Shown: piece after piece, positions 1 to 6,067 of the stretch
How the letters are laid out: every line of letters starts with the position of its first letter
Position numbering within the stretch: position 1 is the stretch's first letter
NCBI GenBank assembly: GCA_937892815.1
Contig: CALBHZ010000172.1
Coordinates: 1 to 9,481 of the forward strand
Source of the DNA: an uncultured archaeon
GTDB lineage: Archaea; Thermoproteota; Nitrososphaeria; Conexivisphaerales; CALBHZ01
Reading direction: 5' to 3'
Length of the DNA: 9,481 bases
Notes under the pieces: generated by a model
Told to the model about the DNA's origin: nothing
Database searches by the model: none
The model's input: the letters and a program-made list of their open reading frames with translations, nothing else
Position numbers and translations under genes: made by a program

Positions 1-1
1 C

Positions 2-2497
2 GTCAGGATAAGGCCGTTGCATTTTGATTGGAAGTACAAACCCGAGGACTTTAACGCAGACGCGGCCAAGTTCGAAGTGAACGGGAAGGTGTTTAAACCT
101 CCAACGAAAACACTACCTCCCTATTATGCAATCGCATATAAGGAGCGTGTCTACTCTCCACACAGGCTTAGGTATCCCTTGAAGAGGGTCGACTTTGACC
201 ATACTGCACCACCAGATAAAAGAAACCAGCAAAACAGAGGTAAAAGCGGATTTGTAAGGATTACATGGGACGAGGCATTTGAAATATTAACGAGTGAGCT
301 CAAGAGGATAAAGGAAACATATGGACCAACTGCAATACTAGTACAAGGAGATTTCCATGGAGAGACGAAGACCGTACATATACGTCCCGGCGCTGTATAT
401 ACCTTCTTGTATAACTACTTCGGGGGCTGTACTATCCAAGCTAGAAACCCGGACAGCTGGGAGGGATGGTACTGGGGAGGAAAGCACGTCTGGGGAATGG
501 ATAGAATGCAAGGAATGATGGATCCTCAAGTCAATGCTTATTATGACTTCATGGAAAACGGCGAGTTAGCCCTGTTCTGGGGATGTGATTCAGAAACCAC
601 TCCAAACGGCCACGGCTCAGGACAAATGGCGAGCTTAGCGACCTTCTGGTTAAAGGATGCCGGCAAGAAGATCATCGCCATTGCTCCGGATCTAAACTAC
701 GCAGGAGCTATTCACGCGGATAAGTGGATCCCCGTAAGGCCTAATACCGACATAGCTCTGCACCTAGCCATAGCTTACGTATGGATAACCGAGGGGACAT
801 ACGATAAGGAATACGTGGAAACGCATACCTACGGATTCGAGCACTTCAAGAAGTACGTATTAGGAGAGGAGGACGGCGTGCCTAAGACCCCTAAGTGGGC
901 GGAGCAGATAACAGGAGTTCCCGCGAGGATAATCAAGGCGTTAGCGAGGGTATGGGCTAAGAAGAGGACGAGTATATTCCACTGTAACGGAGGACCGATG
1001 ATCAGAGGACAGTATGCAACGGAGCCGGGAAGAACAGAGATATACTTGTTAGCTATGCAGGGAATAGGAAAGCCCGGAGTTCAGCAAATCAAGATGCACG
1101 AATGGGGCTTATTTACTCGATGGCCATTCTGGGATCCAAAAATATATCCAACTACAGGTGCTGGAACCAGAGGAATATTTGGAATTGCCGCGACGAAGCC
1201 GTTTATTATAAAGACCTTAATTCCCGAGGGAATATTAGCGACTCCCGAATCACCGATTGAGTGGTATGGAACAGGTCTCGCTTTTGCTCCAGTAGAAGAT
1301 CAGTTCGTTAAGTACCAGTTCCCGCCGGAGGGATACCCAGATATACATGCTATATGGAGCGAAACGCCTTGCTGGTCGGTTTGCTGGAACGGAGGGAACG
1401 CATTCGTAAGAGCGGTTAGGAATCCAAAAGTAGAATTCTACGTGGTTCAGCACATGACTTTAGAGGATGATGCCCTATTTGCCGATTTGGTTCTGCCCGT
1501 TACTACGACGTTTGAGAACGATATAGATATAATGGCCGATACGGGAAATGGCCAGTGGGCACTACTGTATATTCAGAAGCGGTGCATCGAGCCTATAGGT
1601 GAGGCCATGAGCGATGTGGAGATAGTTGAAGAGGTAGCGAGGAGGCTTGGTTACGATTTCACGGAAGGCAAGACACACGAGGAGTGGGCACGATTGGCAT
1701 TCGAGTACTCCGGGTTAGCGGATGTGATGAGCTGGGAAGAGTTCTTAGAGAAGCAGTACATCGTTGCTCCGACTAATCCTGATTGGAAGAAATTTAAGCC
1801 CGGACTCAGAGCATTCTATGAGGATCCAGAAAGGAATAAATTACATACTAAGTCTGGGAAGATAGAGTTCTTCTCCCAATGGCTATATGAGCACTTCGGA
1901 GACGATCCCGAGAGGCCTCCAGTAGCGCACTACATACCGTACGGGAAGACTTGGCAAGAATCCTTATTCCATCCGAAAGCCAAGAAGTACCCGCTACTCG
2001 TCGTTTCGAACCATCCGAGATGGAGAGAACATGCCAACATGGACGATAACATGTGGCTCCAAGAGATACCAACGCATAAGATACGGGGACCTGATGGATA
2101 TCCATATCAGCCGATGTGGATCCATCCGATAGATGCCGCTAAGAGGGGAATAAAGCACGGAGATATAGTCAAAGTGTACAACGATAGAGGTGCCATACTA
2201 TGTGCAGCTTATGTAACTGAGAGGATTGTGCCCGGGACGATCTCGATAGACCATGGGGCTAGGCTTGATCCAATAGTAGTAAGTGATAAGGGAATCGAGC
2301 TAGATAGGGGAGGATCTATAAACTTGATATGTCCAAAGAAGAATAGACCGCAGGATCCGCTTATGGTTGTTAGCTCCTTCTTGGTTGAGGTAGAAAAAGT
2401 AGACATAAACGAACTGATGAGGCAGTATCCAGAGGCATTTAAGAGAAAGCTCCATCCAGACGTTGGCCCGTACTCCGAGAGCTGGATCGTGGGGTGA
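2..2497 (+). CDS. Transhydroxylase-like molybdopterin oxidoreductase, large (alpha) subunit, 5' partial
   Basis: Catalytic subunit of a DMSO-reductase-superfamily molybdenum or tungsten enzyme. The frame is open to the left edge, so the TTG at 17 is not the true start; by comparison with Pelobacter pyrogallol-phloroglucinol transhydroxylase (recalled from memory) about 25 N-terminal residues are missing. Counting residues from that TTG, visible signatures are FVRITWDEAFE (79-89), NPDSWEGW (144-151), RPNTDIALHLAIAY (241-254), AMQGIGKPG (346-354), ADLVLPVTTTFE (489-500), TKSGKIEFF (611-619) and HPRWREH (666-672). The Asp146-Ser147-Trp148 triplet matches Asp174-Ser175-Trp176 of the transhydroxylase, where Ser is the metal ligand, and His114 aligns with its catalytic His144. 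The first cysteine is residue 138, so the usual N-terminal 4Fe-4S site appears absent, as in transhydroxylase. It is followed five bases later by the Fe-S subunit. Any export signal would lie outside the window. Family placement is strong; the substrate is unknown. Resorcinol hydroxylase is an alternative relative. Confidence 0.9.
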   Translation, partial: VRIRPLHFDWKYKPEDFNADAAKFEVNGKVFKPPTKTLPPYYAIAYKERVYSPHRLRYPLKRVDFDHTAPPDKRNQQNRGKSGFVRITWDEAFEILTSELKRIKETYGPTAILVQGDFHGETKTVHIRPGAVYTFLYNYFGGCTIQARNPDSWEGWYWGGKHVWGMDRMQGMMDPQVNAYYDFMENGELALFWGCDSETTPNGHGSGQMASLATFWLKDAGKKIIAIAPDLNYAGAIHADKWIPVRPNTDIALHLAIAYVWITEGTYDKEYVETHTYGFEHFKKYVLGEEDGVPKTPKWAEQITGVPARIIKALARVWAKKRTSIFHCNGGPMIRGQYATEPGRTEIYLLAMQGIGKPGVQQIKMHEWGLFTRWPFWDPKIYPTTGAGTRGIFGIAATKPFIIKTLIPEGILATPESPIEWYGTGLAFAPVEDQFVKYQFPPEGYPDIHAIWSETPCWSVCWNGGNAFVRAVRNPKVEFYVVQHMTLEDDALFADLVLPVTTTFENDIDIMADTGNGQWALLYIQKRCIEPIGEAMSDVEIVEEVARRLGYDFTEGKTHEEWARLAFEYSGLADVMSWEEFLEKQYIVAPTNPDWKKFKPGLRAFYEDPERNKLHTKSGKIEFFSQWLYEHFGDDPERPPVAHYIPYGKTWQESLFHPKAKKYPLLVVSNHPRWREHANMDDNMWLQEIPTHKIRGPDGYPYQPMWIHPIDAAKRGIKHGDIVKVYNDRGAILCAAYVTERIVPGTISIDHGARLDPIVVSDKGIELDRGGSINLICPKKNRPQDPLMVVSSFLVEVEKVDINELMRQYPEAFKRKLHPDVGPYSESWIVG

Positions 2498-2498
2498 T
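2491..2498 (+). promoter_or_regulatory. Shine-Dalgarno site of the Fe-S subunit gene
   Basis: GGGGTGAT contains GGTGAT, complementary to the AUCACC near the 3' end of archaeal 16S rRNA. It lies four bases before the ATG at 2503 and overlaps the TGA stop of the large-subunit gene. This placement indicates translational coupling of the two subunits. Confidence 0.75.
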
Positions 2499-2502
2499 CT
2501 AG

Positions 2503-3351
2503 ATGGCGAAGGTATTCGTCATAGATCTGGATAGGTGCAACGGATGCTACAACTGCCAGCTTGCGTGCAAGGACGAGCATTGCGGCAACGACTGGAGCCC
2601 ATATGCGAAGCCTCAGCCCGATACCGGCCACTTCTGGATGAAGATAAGGGAGATGGAGAGAGGTACGATACCCAAGGTAAAGGTCACGTATATACCGACG
2701 CCTTGCATGCACTGCGACAACGCGCCGTGCATTCCAGCATGCCCCGTTGGAGCTATAACGAAGAGGGCCGATGGATTAGTTTTAATAGATCCGGAGACGT
2801 GCAACGGATGCAAGGCGTGCATAGACGCATGTCCTTACGGAGCCATATACTTCAACGAAGAGCTTAACATAGCCCAGAAGTGCACCGGATGCGCGCACAT
2901 CTTGGACGGGAAGGCAGATATACCGCCAGAGTATCAAATAAACGTTCCGAGATGTGTATGGGACTGCCCGACCGAGGCCATCAAATTTGGTGAAGAGGAG
3001 GAATTGAAGGACCTGATAGAAAAGGCAGAGGTACTACATCCGGAATACGGGACTAAGCCTAGGGTGTACTACCTAAACCTGCCCAAGCCCTTCATAGCTG
3101 GAGCGGTGTACGACCCCGAGGAGGATGAATGTATAGAGGGAGCTAAGGTTACGGCTACGGACCTAACTAGCGGAAAGGTGTACGTTGCCGAAACAGATGA
3201 ATTCGGCGACTTCTGGCTCAAGGACTTGGAGTGGAAGCACGTGTACTCGATCAAGATAGAGAAGGAGGGGTACTACCCGAAGACGATAGGGGTAGTGTAC
3301 ACGGAGAAGGACGTGAACCTAGGAGATATACCTCTGTTCAAGAGGCCGTAA
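2503..3351 (+). CDS. Transhydroxylase-like molybdoenzyme, small (beta) Fe-S subunit with C-terminal beta-sandwich domain
   Basis: Electron-transfer subunit of the upstream molybdoenzyme, 282 residues, close to the roughly 275 of the transhydroxylase small subunit. Four cysteine groups are visible: C12/C15/C18/C22, C68/C71/C76/C80, C100/C103/C106/C110, and C127/C130 with C151/C155. Together they supply 16 ligands for four 4Fe-4S clusters, the DmsB/PsrB/NrfC pattern; C27 and C210 are extra. Segments such as PTPCMHCDNAPC (65-76) and YGTKPRVYYLNL (182-193) closely resemble the Pelobacter transhydroxylase small subunit as I recall it. Residues about 197-279 form a carboxypeptidase-regulatory/transthyretin-like repeat (AGAVYDP, IEGAKVTATD, AETDEFGDFWLKDL, YSIKIEKEGY), again as in that protein. 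There is no signal peptide and no membrane segment, and no membrane anchor gene follows. The ATG start is supported by a good ribosome binding site. Confident as the partner subunit; its redox role is inferred. Confidence 0.92.
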   Translation: MAKVFVIDLDRCNGCYNCQLACKDEHCGNDWSPYAKPQPDTGHFWMKIREMERGTIPKVKVTYIPTPCMHCDNAPCIPACPVGAITKRADGLVLIDPETCNGCKACIDACPYGAIYFNEELNIAQKCTGCAHILDGKADIPPEYQINVPRCVWDCPTEAIKFGEEEELKDLIEKAEVLHPEYGTKPRVYYLNLPKPFIAGAVYDPEEDECIEGAKVTATDLTSGKVYVAETDEFGDFWLKDLEWKHVYSIKIEKEGYYPKTIGVVYTEKDVNLGDIPLFKRP

Positions 3352-3372
3352 TTTTTTTCCACCTATTTTTTT
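3352..3372 (+). terminator. Poly-T terminator of the molybdoenzyme operon
   Basis: Two runs of seven T (3352-3358 and 3366-3372) begin immediately after the TAA stop of the small-subunit gene. Archaeal RNA polymerase terminates at such T-tracts without needing a hairpin. This marks the end of the two-gene transcription unit. Confidence 0.75.
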
Positions 3373-3476
3373 ATACTTGAACCTCTCTTCGGCCTCGTTT
3401 TCCTAAAGCTTGCCCATGGTCAGGTCCATCCTCAGACCTAGGGCTCGGATGACGACTCAACAAACCTATACTAAAC

Positions 3477-3484
3477 TTTATATA
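3477..3484 (+). promoter_or_regulatory. TATA box of the aspartic protease gene
   Basis: TTTATATA, preceded by an A-rich BRE-like stretch (ctaaac), is centred about 37 bases before the ATG at 3518. Transcription would start near 3505-3508 and give a leader of about 10-13 nt, with no clear Shine-Dalgarno sequence. The gene therefore appears to be transcribed separately from the operon upstream. Confidence 0.65.
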
Positions 3485-3517
3485 CATTCACACGGCCTCT
3501 TACATTAAGCGAATGCG

Positions 3518-3913
3518 ATGGGACACATTTGCGTGAAGGTTACATTCTATAACGCTGTCGACTACGTCCGATACTTAGAGGGAAAGCTCAAATTAGGCGA
3601 GGTTAGAAAGGCTGAAGTAAGGGCTCTCGTCGATACTGGAGCAACATTTCCAGCCCTACCTAAGGAGATAATCGCTAAACTCGCACTGCCAAGCTTAGGC
3701 GAACACCTTGCTGAAACCGCTGAGGGGACTGGAAAAGTGGAGCTTGTAGCCAACGCCATAATAGAGATAGAGGGTAGAATAGCTCAATCCCCCGTCATCG
3801 TAAGGCCGAAGGGCATAGCCCCGCTCATAGGCATCGTAGCCCTAGAACAAATGGGCTACAAAGTGGATCCAACGACGGGAAAGCTCGTCAAAGGACTACC
3901 GTTGATGCTTTAA
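3518..3913 (+). CDS. Retropepsin-like (clan AA) aspartic protease family protein
   Basis: Small single-domain protein of 131 residues. It has the retropepsin catalytic signature ALVDTGATFPALP (36-48) with catalytic Asp39-Thr40-Gly41, and near the C-terminus the hydrophobic segment APLIGIVALEQMGYKVDP, which matches the hydrophobic-hydrophobic-Gly element that closes the retropepsin fold. Members of this prokaryotic single-domain family would have to dimerise to make an active site, as retroviral proteases do. No signal peptide, membrane segment or extra domain is visible. Its own TATA box and the terminator upstream separate it from the molybdoenzyme operon. Its physiological substrate is unknown; the family often occurs as short standalone proteins in archaea and cyanobacteria. 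Fold assignment is good, proteolytic activity is inferred. Confidence 0.8.
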   Translation: MGHICVKVTFYNAVDYVRYLEGKLKLGEVRKAEVRALVDTGATFPALPKEIIAKLALPSLGEHLAETAEGTGKVELVANAIIEIEGRIAQSPVIVRPKGIAPLIGIVALEQMGYKVDPTTGKLVKGLPLML

Positions 3914-3921
3914 GTAAAGCG

Positions 3922-3967
3922 TTCTCTCCTCAAGTGGCTGATTACTTAAACCGCCTTGAGGAGGGAA
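3922..3967. repeat. 13-bp inverted repeat between convergent genes
   Basis: Arms 3922-3934 and 3955-3967 pair over 13 positions with a single G.U pair (T3925 with G3964) around a 20-base loop. The nine central pairs are perfect: CTCCTCAAG against CTTGAGGAG. It lies just past the protease stop and before the ctaB stop on the other strand. Possible roles are a bidirectional 3'-end structure or an RNA-processing or stability element. It lacks the T-tract of an ordinary intrinsic terminator, so I do not call it one. Confidence 0.55.
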
Positions 3968-3997
3968 GAGGGCGTGTAAAGGAGGTATAAAAGCAGT

Positions 3998-4858
3998 TTA
4001 GAGGAGGTTGAGTAGCCTTTCGATAATTAAGAAGATGAATATTAAGGCTAAGTAGGGGCTTGCGAACTTGAAGAGGTGTCTAGCTACCTCCTTACTCGGG
4101 TTCTTTATGAACTTAACCATAACCCTTATGGAGGCTACCGTTAATATCGTTGAGATGGTCAGCGTAAATACGTTGGCGTAATTCAACACGTACATAGCAA
4201 CTACTACCATCTCTAATAGGAATAGAGCTCCTATTACGTACTTAGCCGTTTCCCTTTCACCTAGAACTACCGGAAGCATTGGAACGCCCGATAGCCTATA
4301 ATCCTCCAAGTAGTATATCGATATGAACCATATATGCATAGGTATCCATAGAAAGACTAGCGAAAAGGCTAGGATCGCGCCCGGTTCGAAAAAGCCCGTT
4401 TTAGCGAGCCATCCTCCCATCGCCGGCATCCCTCCAGCAACTCCTCCAAATATGATGTTGAGATAGGTTCTCCTCTTAAAGTACAAGGTATATACGAATA
4501 TATCGAATATGAATCCTAGAACTATGGTTAGGAAAACCCACCAGTTAATTAAAGAGCTTATAAGTAGTCCAGCTAAGTAAACGATAAGGCCGTAGATTAA
4601 GGCGCTCTTAGGGCTTATCCTTCCAGCGGGTAGAGGCCTCCTCTTCGTCCTCTCCATCTTCGCATCTATATCTCGATCGAAGTACATATTCACCGCCGTA
4701 GTACCTCCTATAGCTAGAAATTCCGAAATAGCGAGAAGTAGGAATACATGGAAGATAGGCTTACCGGGAGCGGCGTAATAAGCGGCCACGGCCGTAAATA
4801 GAAGGAGTGCCGTTTGCTTAAGCTTAAGTAGGTATAAATAGTCCTTAATAGGCATCAT
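3998..4858 (-). CDS. ctaB: Protoheme IX farnesyltransferase (heme O synthase)
   Basis: Integral membrane prenyltransferase of the UbiA superfamily that transfers farnesyl diphosphate to heme b, giving heme O for heme-copper terminal oxidases. The 286-residue length fits the family. The hallmark aspartate-rich motif is NMYFDRDID (57-65; N57, D61, D65), followed by the CtaB-typical MERTKRRPLPAGR (68-80). A second conserved region, YYLEDYRLSGVPMLPVVLGE (182-201), carries D186. Roughly eight or nine hydrophobic helices are visible, including about 17-30, 36-53, 85-104, 106-125, 160-180, 206-225, 230-248 and 265-280. The protein begins Met-Met; a TATA box about 25 bases upstream of the first ATG suggests a leaderless transcript. 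No oxidase genes lie next to it here. Its presence implies oxygen respiration by the host. Confidence 0.95.
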   Translation of the reverse strand: MMPIKDYLYLLKLKQTALLLFTAVAAYYAAPGKPIFHVFLLLAISEFLAIGGTTAVNMYFDRDIDAKMERTKRRPLPAGRISPKSALIYGLIVYLAGLLISSLINWWVFLTIVLGFIFDIFVYTLYFKRRTYLNIIFGGVAGGMPAMGGWLAKTGFFEPGAILAFSLVFLWIPMHIWFISIYYLEDYRLSGVPMLPVVLGERETAKYVIGALFLLEMVVVAMYVLNYANVFTLTISTILTVASIRVMVKFIKNPSKEVARHLFKFASPYLALIFIFLIIERLLNLL

Positions 4859-4878
4859 AAAGGCCTATTTTTACTAAT

Positions 4879-4886
4879 TATTTAAA
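4879..4886 (-). promoter_or_regulatory. Probable TATA box of ctaB
   Basis: On the minus strand this reads TTTAAATA within an AT-rich stretch, centred about 25 bases before the ATG at 4858. That spacing would put the transcription start at or next to the start codon, giving a leaderless mRNA, and no Shine-Dalgarno sequence is seen. The surrounding AT-richness makes the exact box uncertain. Confidence 0.5.
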
Positions 4887-4939
4887 TTTTAACATATTGG
4901 ATTCTATAAATTCTAGAGCTTAAAGACGTCATTTTATAT

Positions 4940-6067
4940 TTAAACTTCGATCAAAAACGCTTTGACCCAAAGCTTTCCATGTCTTCCCAAGTTCTCTTTC
5001 AAAATCTTTAAACCTCTATCCTCGATTATCTCCTTCATAGGCTTATGCTCAGTAGTTATAATAACTAACCTGCCTCCCTCCTTTAGTAGGCGAGGAACCT
5101 TGTCCAAGAATAGCTTGTAGAGAATTTGAACTTTATCCTTCCTTCCACTCCTGATGCCGTAAGGAGGGTTGGTTACTATAAAGCTAAAGGGCTCTTCTGG
5201 TTTATACTTCAGACAATCATCTAAGATCAAGTTCACTAAATCGCTCACTTCGGCGGTCCTTACATTCTTCAAAGCCCCTTTAAAGTGCTTCCTCTTCTTT
5301 TCAATAGCGACTATCTTATCAACCGGAAAAGGAGAAATAGGGGGTTTAAGGGTTACTGTTTCCTCCTCTTCTCTAGAGTAAAAGGACAGCTTCCTAAAGA
5401 GATAATCTTTATTCTCATGAACAGGTTTTGCTCTCGCCATTAAAGCCGCTTCGATAGGAATCGTGGCTCCTCCGGTAAATGGATCTAATAAAGGCTCGCC
5501 CCTCCATTCGGACATTATAATTAAGGCGCTAGCTAAGCTAGGCTTAATTGCAGAAGGATGATTGTACCTTCTGTATTCCCTTATATGTAAGCTTTCGCCT
5601 GTCGTATCTACCCCTATGAATAGATCTGATCCGATTAAGTCGACCGTAATTACTACATCTGGATTATCTAGATCGACGCCTAGCCTAACGCCTCTATCAG
5701 CCATGTAGGAGTCTATTACCGCCCTTCCGGCCTCCCTCGCTATATCTATAGATGTAAAGTCGTGAACGCCGGACCTTTCGCTTCTCACCGCGAACTTTTG
5801 ATCAGGCTTAATGAACGAGAAATCGAGGGATCTAACCTTCGAATAGATTTCGCTTAAATTTCTCGCTACATCTCTTTTAAGTAAGATTATCACTTTATGG
5901 AAGGTCCTTCCGAATTTATTTAAGGTGTAAACTGATTCCTCCCTTCCTTCAACTATTATCCTCCCTTCCCTTCTCTCGACTAAATCAATGCCTAGCCTAT
6001 TCGCTTCTATTTCGCTATATTCTTCAAAGCCCGTATGACATGTTATTATGAACTTAAGCCTGCTCAA
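4940..6067 (-). CDS. trm14: THUMP-domain Rossmann-fold RNA methyltransferase, probable tRNA (guanine(6)-N2)-methyltransferase
   Basis: SAM-dependent methyltransferase of 375 residues. The N-terminal half (about 5-155) is a ferredoxin-like plus THUMP RNA-binding module with KFAVRSERSGVHDFTS (91-106) and VDLDNPDVVITVDLI (131-145). The C-terminal half is a Rossmann methyltransferase: motif I is LLDPFTGGATIPIEAAL (193-209) and motif IV is NPPYG (300-304), the amino-methylating signature. This domain order and the NPPYG motif match archaeal Trm14, which makes m2G at position 6 of tRNA; the related Trm-G10 enzyme typically has DPPYG. The start is TTG at 6067, supported by GGAG six bases upstream and by the THUMP fold starting at once. 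It overlaps the upstream SPOUT gene by 14 nt, so the two are surely cotranscribed. Fold is certain; the exact target base is inferred from family resemblance. Confidence 0.85.
   Translation of the reverse strand: MSRLKFIITCHTGFEEYSEIEANRLGIDLVERREGRIIVEGREESVYTLNKFGRTFHKVIILLKRDVARNLSEIYSKVRSLDFSFIKPDQKFAVRSERSGVHDFTSIDIAREAGRAVIDSYMADRGVRLGVDLDNPDVVITVDLIGSDLFIGVDTTGESLHIREYRRYNHPSAIKPSLASALIIMSEWRGEPLLDPFTGGATIPIEAALMARAKPVHENKDYLFRKLSFYSREEEETVTLKPPISPFPVDKIVAIEKKRKHFKGALKNVRTAEVSDLVNLILDDCLKYKPEEPFSFIVTNPPYGIRSGRKDKVQILYKLFLDKVPRLLKEGGRLVIITTEHKPMKEIIEDRGLKILKENLGRHGKLWVKAFLIEV

Noticed and set aside
17..19. TTG as the start of the large molybdoenzyme subunit
   Set aside because: The frame is open to the window edge and the upstream codons (VRIRP) resemble the family's N-terminal segment, so the gene begins outside the window.
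2209..2712. 167-codon minus-strand open frame across the alpha/beta junction
   Set aside because: It is antisense to two well-supported genes and shows no recognisable domain; it is a shadow frame.
3422..3440. Short AGGTC/GACCT hairpin
   Set aside because: Only five base pairs with an eight-base loop, too weak to support a function.
3411..3470. C/D-box-like elements (ATGACGA on the plus strand, CTGA twice on the minus strand) suggesting a small guide RNA
   Set aside because: No properly spaced C, D', C' and D box set exists on either strand; the single motifs are likely chance matches.
3416..3508. 30-residue reading frame in the gap before the protease gene
   Set aside because: It has no ribosome binding site or promoter, its composition is not protein-like, and the downstream gene's TATA box lies inside it.
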